Source: MWCM01 sp964558315 (GTDB lineage Bacteria > Patescibacteriota > UBA1384 > XYA2-FULL-43-10). From it: a stretch of DNA of 49,970 nucleotides. This document shows, one piece after another, positions 26,980-36,936 of the stretch. The translations under genes were made by a program, and so were the position numbers. The stretch is from the NCBI GenBank assembly GCA_964558315.1, contig CAZLCL010000004.1:1-49970 (forward strand), written 5' to 3'. Under the pieces are notes generated by a model. The model searched no databases and was not told the DNA's origin. It saw only the letters and a program-made list of their open reading frames with translations. Every line of letters begins with the position of its first letter. The stretch's first letter is position 1.

Positions 26980-27895
26980 TTTCCTCCTCCAGTTCTACAT
27001 CATAATTGTTTCGAACCAGCTCTTTAGCTTTTTCTGCCACTTTTTTCAGATCGTCTGAGGTTGCTTCCCTTTTATTTATTAAAAAATTTGCATGTTTCTT
27101 TGAAACCGCGGCCCCACCACATCGAATTTTTTTTGCACCAGACCTTTCCAAAAGATAACCCGCCGCTTGCTCCGGTAATTTGCCCGGATTTTTAAACCAG
27201 CTTCCGCATGTTTTTTCACCGATTGGCTGAGTTGTTTGTCTATATTCTAAATTTTCCTTCATTTTTTTTGCGATTTCATCATTTCTCTTTTGTGCCAATC
27301 TCATATGCACAGTTAATATAATCGGATTAAATTGTTTCTCTTTTGTTCTTTTTAGCTTTGAGCTTCTGTAGCTAAATTCCATCCATTCGCGACTTCTTTT
27401 AATAATTTTTATCTCTCCATTAATTTTGTCTAAAACAGTAATACTTTTTATGTAATCTCCGATATACTGATTTTTGCTTCCAGCATTACCATATATAGCG
27501 CCACCTATTGTCCCCGGAATACCCACCATGAATTCAATTCCACCAAGCCTATAAGAGGATAATTGATTTAATAACTTCGAAATTGTTATACCTGAATCAA
27601 CAATAATTTCCCCTCGATCAGTATTAATTACGATATTGTCGGACATATTTTTAATAATCATTCCCTTAAAACCACTATCGGAAAATAAAATATTGCTACC
27701 ACTGCCAATTATCGTAAAAGGAATATTTAATTTGTCTGCTTCTTTTATGCTTTTTACTAATTCATTGACATCTTTTGCAATGTAAAAATAATCCGCGACC
27801 CCCCCTGTTCCAATGGAGGAGTAGTTTTTTAACAGCACATTAAATTCTAAACTTTCTCCTAATCGCTCTTTTAACTCTTCATTTATCAAATCCAT
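26957..27895 (-). CDS. murB: UDP-N-acetylenolpyruvoylglucosamine reductase MurB
   Basis: 312 residues, FAD enzyme making UDP-MurNAc. FAD-binding features are clear: NYSSIGTGGVADYFY, TIIGSGSNILFSDSGFKG and GIPGTIGGAIYGNAGSKNQYIGDYI. The catalytic C-terminal portion has SYRSSK and GSWFKNPGK, with Ser as the likely proton donor of the type II enzyme, and a late Glu. Length fits a type II (GSxFKNP) MurB. It overlaps murC by 17 bases and ftsQ by 23 in the dcw operon. Confidence 0.95.
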   Translation of the reverse strand: MDLINEELKERLGESLEFNVLLKNYSSIGTGGVADYFYIAKDVNELVKSIKEADKLNIPFTIIGSGSNILFSDSGFKGMIIKNMSDNIVINTDRGEIIVDSGITISKLLNQLSSYRLGGIEFMVGIPGTIGGAIYGNAGSKNQYIGDYIKSITVLDKINGEIKIIKRSREWMEFSYRSSKLKRTKEKQFNPIILTVHMRLAQKRNDEIAKKMKENLEYRQTTQPIGEKTCGSWFKNPGKLPEQAAGYLLERSGAKKIRCGGAAVSKKHANFLINKREATSDDLKKVAEKAKELVRNNYDVELEEEIEYLGEW

Positions 27896-29168
27896 CTGTT
27901 TTCTCCATTTTTTTTAACTCTTGCATAATTTCGTATATCGGAGGAATACCAATAGTTAGCAATAATGAGTGTTTTTTAGTTTCAGACAGCAACTCTTTGA
28001 CTATATCGGCATTGTCTGAAAAACTTTTCGACCAAATCCCGAATTTTTTAATTTTTTCAGCCAACTGGTCAGAAGAAATGTTTAATTTTTTATCTCTTCC
28101 AGGAACAAAGTAAATATCTTTAATATATACTTTATCCGCTTCCGCAAAACACTCTGAAAATTCCTGAAACAGCTGAGCAATTCTTTTATATTGGTGTGGC
28201 CAAAAAACTACAATAATTTTCCTATCAATAAATTCTTCCTTCAGGGCATTAATTGTTGCTTTTATTTCACTTGGATGATGTCCGTAATCGTCAAACAATA
28301 AAGTGTCGTTGATTTTACCCCAACTCTCCATCCTTCTCTTTGCTCCTTTAAAAGCTCGGAATGATTTCTTAATTAAATCATCATTTATAGAAAGAATATT
28401 AGAAGCGGCCAGAACTGAAAGAGCATTTAATCTATTATGTTTTCCGCATATAGCTAATTCAATTGTTAATTTATTGTATTTTTCCGAACCCTTTCCATAC
28501 CAGACAATTTTGATATTTTTTAGATTTGCCTTGGAAATCACATCCACAAGATTTTTATCTTCAATATTCGCAATAATTGTGCCGTTTGGTCTTACATTAT
28601 GCAAATATTTGATAAAGGTTTCTTTTATTTCATCTATACCCCCGGGATAAGTATCTAAATGCTCTTTGTCGATATTTGTTAAAATTAGTATTTCAGGGTT
28701 AAAATCCAAAAAACTTTTATCATATTCACATGCCTCCAGCACAAAATATTCAGAATTACCAATATGATATGATTTGTTATTAAATTCTCTTACCTTTTCT
28801 CCAACCAAAACTGTTGGATCTAAACCAGCCTGAATCATTACAAAACCAAGTAAAGATGTTATTGTAGTTTTCCCATGCATCCCTGAAATCGCAATCAATT
28901 TTTTATTCTTAGTAAGATCTCCGATTAATTCCGATCTCTTAATAACTTTTATACCCAATCTCTCCGCTGTTTCCACCTCAATCCAGCCAGGTGATCCAAT
29001 AGTAATTGCTGAGTTTCTAACTACAATATCAATATCTTTATTAATATTTTTCTGGCTATGTCCGTTTCTTTTTATATCGGAACCAGTAACCGTATTGCCT
29101 TGAATTTTTAATAATTCAGCAAGAGCTGACATAGAAACACCCATATCTCCAATAAGATGGTATCTCAT
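27879..29168 (-). CDS. murC: UDP-N-acetylmuramate-alanine ligase MurC
   Basis: 429 residues. N-terminal Rossmann part HLIGDMGVSMSALAELL, a slightly altered GIGGxGMSGxA motif. ATP-binding loop GMHGKTT is at 96-102. The MurC hallmark DDYGHHPSEI is near 290. It adds the first amino acid (L-Ala) to UDP-MurNAc in the cytoplasm. The GIGG motif reads GDMG here, an unusual substitution. An Mpl-type recycling ligase is the main alternative, but position between murG and murB argues for MurC. It overlaps murG by four bases. Confidence 0.92.
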   Translation of the reverse strand: MRYHLIGDMGVSMSALAELLKIQGNTVTGSDIKRNGHSQKNINKDIDIVVRNSAITIGSPGWIEVETAERLGIKVIKRSELIGDLTKNKKLIAISGMHGKTTITSLLGFVMIQAGLDPTVLVGEKVREFNNKSYHIGNSEYFVLEACEYDKSFLDFNPEILILTNIDKEHLDTYPGGIDEIKETFIKYLHNVRPNGTIIANIEDKNLVDVISKANLKNIKIVWYGKGSEKYNKLTIELAICGKHNRLNALSVLAASNILSINDDLIKKSFRAFKGAKRRMESWGKINDTLLFDDYGHHPSEIKATINALKEEFIDRKIIVVFWPHQYKRIAQLFQEFSECFAEADKVYIKDIYFVPGRDKKLNISSDQLAEKIKKFGIWSKSFSDNADIVKELLSETKKHSLLLTIGIPPIYEIMQELKKMEKTDGFDK

Positions 29169-30250
29169 AGATTCCTCATATATTTTAATATCTCAGAAAT
29201 TATAACATCTTTTCCATCATGTTTAATTGACTTGTTGGCATTTTCTCCTATTACTTTTAAGTTTCTTTCGTCTAACATCAAATATTCTATTCTATTTAAT
29301 AAATTTGCTGGTGTTAACATGTCTTGCTTAATTAATATTGTTGCCCCCATTCTTTCTAAGTATTTTGCGTTCTTTATTTGATGATTATTTGTAGCATAAG
29401 GATAAGGAATCAAAATGGAGGCTTTTTTTAATTTTGCAATTTCTCCAATAATATTTGCTCCCGATCTGGTTATTATCAGGTCGCATCTGCTGATTGCATC
29501 AGCCATTTTATTATATGAGAATGAAAAACTTTCATAATTTTTAAACTTTTCTTTTTCAATTTTTTGCAGACAATCATTATCAATAGCGTGATCCGCGGCT
29601 CCGGAATTATAAATTACTTTGTATTTGTTTAATAGCGATGGTAATATTGATGAAATAGTATTCGAAAAAACTTTTGCGCCCAAACTTCCACCAGTAATAA
29701 ATATCGTTTTTTTGCCATTACTTTTTTTGGCTTGAAAAAAGTCACGGACAATTAAGCCGGAGTATTTGATATCAAAGTTATTTTTTCCATAGCACTCTTT
29801 GGGAAATGAGACAAAAAAGGTTTTTGCGTTTTTTGAATACAAGCGGTTAGCCCTTCCTATCACCGAATCCGATTCATGAATGATATATGGTATTCCAATT
29901 AACTTTGCCCAAAACAAAACCGGTATTGAATTAAAACCTCCTTTTGAAAATATCATTTTAGGTCTTACTCTGATTAAAATTATCAATACCTGAAAAACAG
30001 AAAACAGTAATTTAAAACTTTCGGCAACTTTTACTGCTATTCTGCCATGCTTGCCTTTACCCGATCTTATAACATACGATTTTGCGCCCTTAAATAATTC
30101 TTTTTCAATTAATGAATTCGCATGGATAACATAAACATCGAATTTACGTGAAACTAGCTCTTTGTATATTTCAAAAATCGGGATTGCGTGACCACCTGTA
30201 GATGAGCTGACTAATAATATTTTATTATTAACTTTCATAATAAATTTCAC
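29165..30250 (-). CDS. murG: Lipid II synthase glycosyltransferase MurG
   Basis: 361 residues, GT-B fold membrane-associated enzyme transferring GlcNAc to lipid I. Visible motifs are SSTGGHAIP (GGTGGHxxP position, near 17), FSKGGFNSIPVLFWAKLIGIPYIIHESDSVIGRAN, ITGGSLGAKV, and the donor site ITRSGANIIGEIAKLKKASILIPYPYATNNHQIKNA. The first possible codon is a GTG immediately after the ftsW stop; an ATG four codons in (30238) is equally plausible. It sits in the canonical ftsW-murG-murC order and overlaps murC by four bases. Confidence 0.94.
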   Translation of the reverse strand: MKFIMKVNNKILLVSSSTGGHAIPIFEIYKELVSRKFDVYVIHANSLIEKELFKGAKSYVIRSGKGKHGRIAVKVAESFKLLFSVFQVLIILIRVRPKMIFSKGGFNSIPVLFWAKLIGIPYIIHESDSVIGRANRLYSKNAKTFFVSFPKECYGKNNFDIKYSGLIVRDFFQAKKSNGKKTIFITGGSLGAKVFSNTISSILPSLLNKYKVIYNSGAADHAIDNDCLQKIEKEKFKNYESFSFSYNKMADAISRCDLIITRSGANIIGEIAKLKKASILIPYPYATNNHQIKNAKYLERMGATILIKQDMLTPANLLNRIEYLMLDERNLKVIGENANKSIKHDGKDVIISEILKYMRNL

Positions 30251-31381
30251 TTATAATTTTTTTATAGTGCCTTTCGCATAGCTGGCGTATTTTGAAATAT
30301 TAATTAATATCCCCGCCGCCGCTAAAAGAATTAATAATGACGAGCCGCCATAGCTTATTAGAGGCAAGGGAACTCCCGTTAAAGGTAAAAGTGAAAGCAT
30401 CGCTCCAATATTTATGAATGATTGCCAGATAATCCAAGCAGTTATTCCCGTTGCTAACAAAGAGGAATAACGGTCGGGTGCATGTTTGGCGATCCTAAAT
30501 CCCCTTATACCAACGAAGCCGATTAGTAAAATCACTGAACTTGCCCTTAAAAATCCCAATTCTTCGCAAATAATGGCAAAAATCGAATCTGTATGAGCTT
30601 CGGGCAGATATAAATATTTTTGTTTACTTTGACCAAAACCTAATCCCCACAACCCCCCGGAACCGATCGCTATCAAAGCATTTCTGATATGATAGCCGCT
30701 ACCCAAAGTATCACTTTCTGGATTTAAAAAAGTTAAAAATCTCTGCAAGCGATAAGGTTCAATTTTTATTGCGATCCAAAATAATATCCCCGCTAGTCCA
30801 GCCCCAGCAAATAAATTTATGTATGATGCACCAGCAATAATATACATTGTAGCCGAGATACCCAGCATTACCGACAATGTTCCAAAATCTTTTTGGAGCA
30901 ACATCAATATTGAAACTACAATCATTATCAAAAAAAACGGAAGTGTTTTATTTTTATTGATCTCTTTGAGATTTATGTTAGAAAACCAGCTGGATAAATA
31001 TAATATTAACGACAGCTTTGCCAATTCCGATGGCTGAAACTGTTGTCCCGCTATACTTACCCAACGAGTCGAAGAACGATCATTTTGATGACCAAATAAT
31101 AGGGGCAAAACTAAAAAAAATAGTGTCGAATATAGCATATACTTAGAATTATTTTTCCAAAAACGATAATCAATCGCCTGAAAAACTATCCAAATAATTA
31201 GCCCAATCACCACCCACTGTAATTGACGAGTTAAGTAATATTTATCGTTTGCACCATCGGTTATTTGAAGAGAGTAATATTTTGATACCGAATAAATTGC
31301 AATCAGGCCGAACATAACCAAAACAAATATTGCTAGGGCCAACAAATAATCTGGTTTGTTTTTTCTTAAATCATTATTCAT
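30251..31381 (-). CDS. ftsW: SEDS-family glycosyltransferase FtsW
   Basis: 376 residues with about ten membrane helices. SEDS signatures include STRWVSIAGQQFQPSELAKLSLILYLSSW, ALIAIGSGGLWGLGFGQSKQKYLYLPEAHTDSIFAIICEELGF and the C-terminal LPLTGVPLPLISYGGSSLL. FtsW polymerises lipid II at the septum with the class B PBP encoded four genes upstream. The first codons overlap murD by four bases. An RodA assignment is unlikely given its dcw position between murD and murG. Confidence 0.95.
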   Translation of the reverse strand: MNNDLRKNKPDYLLALAIFVLVMFGLIAIYSVSKYYSLQITDGANDKYYLTRQLQWVVIGLIIWIVFQAIDYRFWKNNSKYMLYSTLFFLVLPLLFGHQNDRSSTRWVSIAGQQFQPSELAKLSLILYLSSWFSNINLKEINKNKTLPFFLIMIVVSILMLLQKDFGTLSVMLGISATMYIIAGASYINLFAGAGLAGILFWIAIKIEPYRLQRFLTFLNPESDTLGSGYHIRNALIAIGSGGLWGLGFGQSKQKYLYLPEAHTDSIFAIICEELGFLRASSVILLIGFVGIRGFRIAKHAPDRYSSLLATGITAWIIWQSFINIGAMLSLLPLTGVPLPLISYGGSSLLILLAAAGILINISKYASYAKGTIKKL

Positions 31382-32820
31382 GGTAGTTTTTTAATGCTTT
31401 TAAGAACCGCTTTTCTAAATTTTTCACCCCTATCTTTATAATTTTCAAACATATCAAATGAAGCGCAGGCTGGTGAAAATAATATCACATCTCCCTTTTG
31501 CGCTTCTTCTAATGCCAAATTTACAATTTTCTCAATATCTGCCGGAGCAAAAATGACTTTTCTTTGATGGGCTGACTTTATTAAAGATTCGTTTATTTTG
31601 TTTGCTTCTTCTCCAACTAACAAAACTAAATGTGTATTTGATTCAGCAATTACTTTAGCCAGTTCAGAAAAATCGGCCCTTTTACTGCTACCACCAAGTA
31701 TCAAAATTTTAGGTTCAATAAAAGACTTTATTGCGGCAATAGTTGGGGCAGGGTTTGTTGCATAAGAATCGTTAATTATCTTAATGCCGTTTTTTTCAAT
31801 AATTAATTCCAACCTATGCGGCAAACCATTGAATTCCATAGCCGCTTTTCGAATTCCAGTGTGGCTTACTCCATAAATATTAGCCACAACAGAGGAAGCG
31901 GCGATATTTTCTAAGTTATGTTTGCCGAATAATTTGACCTCTGTATTATTACAGATAATTTTTTCACTCCCATTCGTTACAAGAACAACTTCATCTATAC
32001 CATTTTTTGACCGTATATATGCCCCCTCATCTATACGGTTTTTAGAGGAGAAATATAGAACTTTTGCGTTTGTAGAAGATGAATATTGATATGAATACAA
32101 ACTATCCATATTAATTATTGCATAATCATTATGTAATTGATTTTTCACAATCTCCATTTTTGCATTTCGATATTCCTCTTCGCTACTGTGATAGTCGAGA
32201 TGATCAATACCGATGTTAGTAATTACAGCTACATGTGGGCTAAAACCCAAGTCTTGCAATTGAAAACTAGACAATTCCAATATTACAACATCTTGATTTG
32301 ATAATTTTGAGAGCAGGTTAATCGCGGGCAAGCCGATATTTCCAGCAAGGTAAACATTTCTGTAATTGGCACTGTCCTCTTGTTTCCCAATTTCAAGCAT
32401 CTTTTTAATAATAGATGATGTCGTGCCTTTTCCTTTAGTTCCAGTAACACCAATAATATCGCAAGGACAAAGCTTAAAAAACTCTTTTATCTGGCTTGAT
32501 ATCTTAACACCATCTTTAACTGCTGATACAATTTTCTGATCAGATATTTTTATTCCAGGTGAGCGAATAATTATATCATAATCAGAAAGATTATCTTTAT
32601 ATTTAGCACCAAATACTTTTTCAAACCGATTATCTTTAAGGACACTAATCAGCTCGTCTTTATTTTCCGCAGAGGAACTTTCGATTAATTTTCTTTCAGA
32701 GGCCATGTCTAGCAAGGTTACACTTTGAGCTCTATCAATACAAAATTTCGCCATAGCTGTTCCTTCGATCCCCACACCCAAAATTGCGACCCTGCCATAT
32801 GTAATATCGTCTTTAGTCAT
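31378..32820 (-). CDS. murD: UDP-N-acetylmuramoylalanine-D-glutamate ligase MurD
   Basis: 480 residues. N-terminal Rossmann-like domain (VAILGVGIEGTAMAKFC). The ATP loop is GVTGTKGKGTTSSII near 125. Central ELSSFQLQDLGFSPHVAVITNIGIDHLDYH is typical of MurD. The C-terminal ligase domain contains GLPHRLELI and NDSYATNPAPTIAAI, the MurD form of the motif. Ends with LFSPACASFDMFENYKDRGEKFR, which is strongly diagnostic of MurD. It adds D-Glu to UDP-MurNAc-L-Ala. Overlaps ftsW by four bases; 30 bases after mraY. Confidence 0.96.
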   Translation of the reverse strand: MTKDDITYGRVAILGVGIEGTAMAKFCIDRAQSVTLLDMASERKLIESSSAENKDELISVLKDNRFEKVFGAKYKDNLSDYDIIIRSPGIKISDQKIVSAVKDGVKISSQIKEFFKLCPCDIIGVTGTKGKGTTSSIIKKMLEIGKQEDSANYRNVYLAGNIGLPAINLLSKLSNQDVVILELSSFQLQDLGFSPHVAVITNIGIDHLDYHSSEEEYRNAKMEIVKNQLHNDYAIINMDSLYSYQYSSSTNAKVLYFSSKNRIDEGAYIRSKNGIDEVVLVTNGSEKIICNNTEVKLFGKHNLENIAASSVVANIYGVSHTGIRKAAMEFNGLPHRLELIIEKNGIKIINDSYATNPAPTIAAIKSFIEPKILILGGSSKRADFSELAKVIAESNTHLVLLVGEEANKINESLIKSAHQRKVIFAPADIEKIVNLALEEAQKGDVILFSPACASFDMFENYKDRGEKFRKAVLKSIKKLP

Positions 32821-32850
32821 AGCTATATATTATCTTAAAATCGGAATAAT

Positions 32851-33870
32851 TTAAACCACACCGCTACCAAGTAAGGCAACCATTAGTCCGGCTGTTGCTG
32901 ATACAGCACCTATAATCCAAAAACGCATGGTGATCTTTGACTCCGGCCAACCAATCGCCTCCAAATGATGATGCAGAGGAGAAGAGATAAATATTTTTTT
33001 GCCGCCCCTCAGTTTTTTAGACATAAACTGAATAATAAAACTTAATCCTTCGATTGAAAATACTATTGTAATAATAAATAAGGGAATAATTGTATTTGTT
33101 AATGCGGCAATTACACCTAAAGTCATACCAAGTGCCATTGACCCCGTGTCACCCATAAAAAACCTTGCCGGCGGAATATTAAACCATAAAAACGAAAGTA
33201 ATGCCCCCATAATCGTCCCGCAAAAGACAGCCAACTCTGTTTTACCCTCAGTTAAACAAATAATGGCGTAAACTGCATAAGATAGTGCAAATATCCCACC
33301 AGCTAATCCGTCTAGGCCATCAGTTTCATTTGATGAAAATGCCATCCATACCAGAGTAATAATAAATATTGGTATATACCAGTAGCCGATAACATAATCT
33401 CCGACAGCCGGAATATGAATTGAATTCCAATCTAATTTATAGAAAAACCACCAAGCTCCGATTATTGCAATAATAGTATATAGGGAAAATTTTTCTCTAA
33501 ATCTCAAGCCTCCCCCGTTGGGCCCACGACCGCGCACATTCCAAAGATCATCAAATGCTCCAACAATTCCCGTAGCTACCAAACAAAACAACGGCAACCA
33601 CGTTGCACTTCTTTCCAAATTAAAAATTAACGTCAACACCGCAGTTGTTAACCATATCAAGATGCCGCCCATCGTTGGTGTGCCTGATTTGTGAGCATGA
33701 AGTTTAGACATAATTGGAGCCGATTTTGCATCTCTTATTCTCTTGCCCATTTTATGTTTAAATAAAAAGTCGGTAAAAAATGGCGTTAAAATTAGAGAAA
33801 TAATAAACGAGGCCATGGCAAACCACAACATTCTTGAAATATCTTGCACCGAATAGTTTAATACTTCCAT
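32851..33870 (-). CDS. mraY: Phospho-MurNAc-pentapeptide translocase MraY
   Basis: 339 residues, about ten membrane helices. Family motifs are KSGTPTMGGIL, AFDDLWNVRGRGPNGG (the catalytic DD pair), NETDGLDGLAGG, PARFFMGDTGSMALG and HHHLEAIGWPESKITMRFW near the C-terminus. It transfers phospho-MurNAc-pentapeptide to undecaprenyl phosphate, forming lipid I. An SD (AAAGGAGAA) precedes the ATG. Standard place between murF and murD. Confidence 0.97.
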   Translation of the reverse strand: MEVLNYSVQDISRMLWFAMASFIISLILTPFFTDFLFKHKMGKRIRDAKSAPIMSKLHAHKSGTPTMGGILIWLTTAVLTLIFNLERSATWLPLFCLVATGIVGAFDDLWNVRGRGPNGGGLRFREKFSLYTIIAIIGAWWFFYKLDWNSIHIPAVGDYVIGYWYIPIFIITLVWMAFSSNETDGLDGLAGGIFALSYAVYAIICLTEGKTELAVFCGTIMGALLSFLWFNIPPARFFMGDTGSMALGMTLGVIAALTNTIIPLFIITIVFSIEGLSFIIQFMSKKLRGGKKIFISSPLHHHLEAIGWPESKITMRFWIIGAVSATAGLMVALLGSGVV

Positions 33871-33883
33871 TTTTCTCCTTTTA

Positions 33884-35146
33884 TCAATTTTTTTTAGCTA
33901 GCCACTCTTCACTTTGTCTGACTAAGTTTTCTTTTGGATCTAAATCATCATTAAGTAATATTTTTACAGTTTCTTCAAAATAATTATTATTTTGACTTGC
34001 TTTTATTAATACCAGATCATCCTTTTTGATTATTGAAAAAATATTTTGATCAAGCTCTTCGCGACTTTTATACACTAATACATTGTGATTTTTATTAATT
34101 TCAGCTGACATTAATTCAGCATTTTTTCCCGCAAATATTATTAATTCTATATTTTTAAGCTCATTAATGAATTTCGCAACCTCTTTATGATATGATTTTT
34201 CAAATTTTCCCAGTTCGTTCATATCCCCGAGAATCAAAACTCTACGTCCTTGATATTTTATTTCGTTTAAACATAATGCCGCGGCTTTTACCGATTCGGG
34301 ATTTGCATTATAGGTATCGTCAATGATTTTAATACCCTTTTTGCCATTTAAAAGATTCATTCTACCATGAAAAGGCTTTCTTAAATTAATACTATTTATT
34401 ATTTCTTCATAATTCCCCAACAGCTGATGACAAACCGCAACAGCAAGCATGTCAGCATATATCATCTGTTTGCCGATTAATAGATTTTTTACTAAAAATT
34501 TTTTATTCTGAAAATTTAATTGATATTTATTTCCCTCTATACTGATATCAATATCAGACGCAAAAATGCTTGCTTTAGCATTATATATTGAATATCTTTT
34601 ACCACCTTTTAAATTTTGCTTTAAATATACATCATCTGCGTTATAAAATAAATTTTCCTCATTGACATATTTTGACAATTTTATTTTTTCATTTTGCATT
34701 TGTTCAAGAGTGGCAAAGTTTGCAACATGCGCCACAGTCGCCGCGGTTATTACTGCAATATCCGGTTTGGCAATGCTACAAAAATAATCAATATCTCCAG
34801 GGTGTTCCACCCCCATTTCAATTATTAAGCACTTTGGAAATTTTTTCTCGTAGAGATGTTTAGAAATCTTTAGTAGAAACAACGGCCATTCAATTTTTTT
34901 AGGTTGTTCATTATAACCCAAAATTGTCAAAGGGATGCCGATTTCGGCGTTAAGATTGCCCGAAGTATATCTTAAATCTTCACCCAATTTTTGTTTTAAA
35001 ATAAATGCGATAGCTTCTTTGCTTGAAGTTTTGCCAACCGAACCAGTAATTGCGATAATTTTCGGTTGGTGTTTGTTGATTACTCGGCGAGCAACACTAG
35101 CCAACCTGCGATAAATCAATTTTAAAACTACATTTTTTATATTCAT
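33884..35146 (-). CDS. murF: UDP-MurNAc-tripeptide-D-Ala-D-Ala ligase MurF
   Basis: 420 residues. ATP loop AITGSVGKTSSKEAIAF near 32. The central Mur ligase region has CLIIEMGVEHPGDIDYFCSIAKPDIAVITAA. The MurF hallmark IIDDTYNANPESVKAAALCL is near 285, followed by RRVLILGDMNELG. A short extension continues past the usual C-terminus. It completes the pentapeptide precursor. Because murE is missing from the cluster, one should check that this is not a MurE; DDTYNANPxS and EMGxxxxGxI are MurF motifs, and the MurE motif DNPR is absent. Four-base overlap with ftsI. Confidence 0.92.
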   Translation of the reverse strand: MNIKNVVLKLIYRRLASVARRVINKHQPKIIAITGSVGKTSSKEAIAFILKQKLGEDLRYTSGNLNAEIGIPLTILGYNEQPKKIEWPLFLLKISKHLYEKKFPKCLIIEMGVEHPGDIDYFCSIAKPDIAVITAATVAHVANFATLEQMQNEKIKLSKYVNEENLFYNADDVYLKQNLKGGKRYSIYNAKASIFASDIDISIEGNKYQLNFQNKKFLVKNLLIGKQMIYADMLAVAVCHQLLGNYEEIINSINLRKPFHGRMNLLNGKKGIKIIDDTYNANPESVKAAALCLNEIKYQGRRVLILGDMNELGKFEKSYHKEVAKFINELKNIELIIFAGKNAELMSAEINKNHNVLVYKSREELDQNIFSIIKKDDLVLIKASQNNNYFEETVKILLNDDLDPKENLVRQSEEWLAKKN

Positions 35147-36873
35147 TTTTTGGCGTCTAAACGATAATAAAAATTAAGTAAAAATGAAGATATATCTCCA
35201 AAAACAGGGGCCGCTGTGCTTTCAGCATATTTCGCGCTCTTGGGTCTATCTAGCTTTACAAGCATGGTATATTTTGGATTTTCGGTTGGAGCGAATCCTG
35301 CCAAAGAGTGAATAAAAATTCCCAGCCCAGACTCATTTTGCTCATAACCACCTTCGGGATTCGCAATTTGCGCAGTCCCTGTTTTAGCTCCCACAGAAAA
35401 GCCTTCGACCTGAGCCCTTTTTGAATGTCCATTTTCTACTACCTGTCTTAACATCTCGGCAATTACCGCAGATGTTTGCTCGGAAATTATCCGAATACCC
35501 TCTTTTTTCTCAACCTTTTTTTCAGTTCCATCGGGTAACAATATTCTATCCACGAGATGAGGATACACATAAACTCCTCTGTTTGCAATAGCCGTGTAGG
35601 CCGCTACAATTTGCAAGGGTGTAACTGCAATACCTTGGCCAAAAGCTATTGTAGCGCGATTAATATCTCTCCACTCTTTAACCGGTTTAGTATAGCCGGA
35701 AACTTCGGTGTCCAAATCAATCCCGGTCTTATCTAAAAAATTAAAATTTTTTAGATATTCATACATCGTTTCTTTCCCAAGCAGTTCAGATATCCAAACC
35801 ATAGCAACATTATCTGAATTTTGTAATACCTGAACCATATTTTCTTTACCAAAAGCTTTTCTTTCCGCAGTTTTAATCTCATAGTTATCCACCCAGACAT
35901 GCCAATCAAATTCACTTTCTGTCTCTGCTGTAATTAAACCTTTATCAATAGCGGCCGACATAATTATCGGTTTAAAAATACTTCCGGGCTCATACAAATA
36001 TGCTATTGCCGGATTAATAAACCTTTCAGGATTTTCTTCGGCCACCAGCCGATACTGATTTGGGTTATAATTTGGCAAACTGGCCATAGCCAAGATCCCT
36101 CCCGTTTCTACATCCATAACAATAATTGTGCCAGATTCGGCTTGATATTCTTCTAACGCCTCAGCTAATTTTTTTTCTACGTAATATTGCACAGAACGAT
36201 CTATAGTTAAAATATAACTGGCACCATCTTGCGCGTCTTTTTTATTTAACAAAGAAATTACTCTTCCTAAAGTGTCTTTTTCTCCAATTTTAAGTCCGCT
36301 TGATCCCTGAAGCTCCTTATTGTAATGCCCCTCAAAACCATAATTTCCTTTGTTTTCAGCATTAACAAAACCTAGCAAATGAGAAGCCAAATTCCCTTCG
36401 GGATAATACCTGCTATTTTCGGGCACGATAATCACACCAGAAATTTTCTCTGATTTAATACTTTGCGCTGTATCATAATCTAAGCCCTTAGCTAGAGGAG
36501 GGATATAAAGTTTCTCATTGTTAATTTTTGAGAATAACTCCTCTTCAGCCACATTTAACAAAGCAGATAGTTTGCTAGCCACCTCTAATTTGTCTTTTAT
36601 CTGCTTTGGGACAGCCCAAACTTGATATTTTTTAACATCAAAAGCTAAAGGATACAACGAACCTTCCTCTTCGATAGCATCATGGGCATAAATTCTTCCC
36701 CTTTGAGCGCTCTCTGTCTCTTCAAATCTTTGCTGTTCTTCAGCTAAGGCAACATATTTATCATGCTGGATAATTTGTTTCTCAAACATTCTACCAATGA
36801 TTACGAGCATAAGAAAAATCACCAGAACACCTGCGACACGAAAACGTGCTTCAATTTCATTATCTAAGTTCAT
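35143..36873 (-). CDS. ftsI: Class B penicillin-binding protein, FtsI (PBP3) type
   Basis: 576 residues. One N-terminal membrane helix (about 12-30) and a pedestal domain with RGRIYAHD precede the transpeptidase domain. Active-site SIFK (EPGSIFKPIIMSAA, near 297), SDN (LQNSDNVAMVW, near 350) and KTG (VGAKTGTAQIAN, near 500) are all intact. It cross-links septal peptidoglycan with FtsW as polymerase partner. Its position after the FtsL-like gene and before murF is canonical, but murE, usually next, is missing. Overlaps murF by four bases. Confidence 0.95.
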   Translation of the reverse strand: MNLDNEIEARFRVAGVLVIFLMLVIIGRMFEKQIIQHDKYVALAEEQQRFEETESAQRGRIYAHDAIEEEGSLYPLAFDVKKYQVWAVPKQIKDKLEVASKLSALLNVAEEELFSKINNEKLYIPPLAKGLDYDTAQSIKSEKISGVIIVPENSRYYPEGNLASHLLGFVNAENKGNYGFEGHYNKELQGSSGLKIGEKDTLGRVISLLNKKDAQDGASYILTIDRSVQYYVEKKLAEALEEYQAESGTIIVMDVETGGILAMASLPNYNPNQYRLVAEENPERFINPAIAYLYEPGSIFKPIIMSAAIDKGLITAETESEFDWHVWVDNYEIKTAERKAFGKENMVQVLQNSDNVAMVWISELLGKETMYEYLKNFNFLDKTGIDLDTEVSGYTKPVKEWRDINRATIAFGQGIAVTPLQIVAAYTAIANRGVYVYPHLVDRILLPDGTEKKVEKKEGIRIISEQTSAVIAEMLRQVVENGHSKRAQVEGFSVGAKTGTAQIANPEGGYEQNESGLGIFIHSLAGFAPTENPKYTMLVKLDRPKSAKYAESTAAPVFGDISSFLLNFYYRLDAKK

Positions 36874-36936
36874 ATAGATATATTACTTGATGAGCAAATA
36901 TTATTGAAGTATATCCTTTATTGATGGTTAAAAACA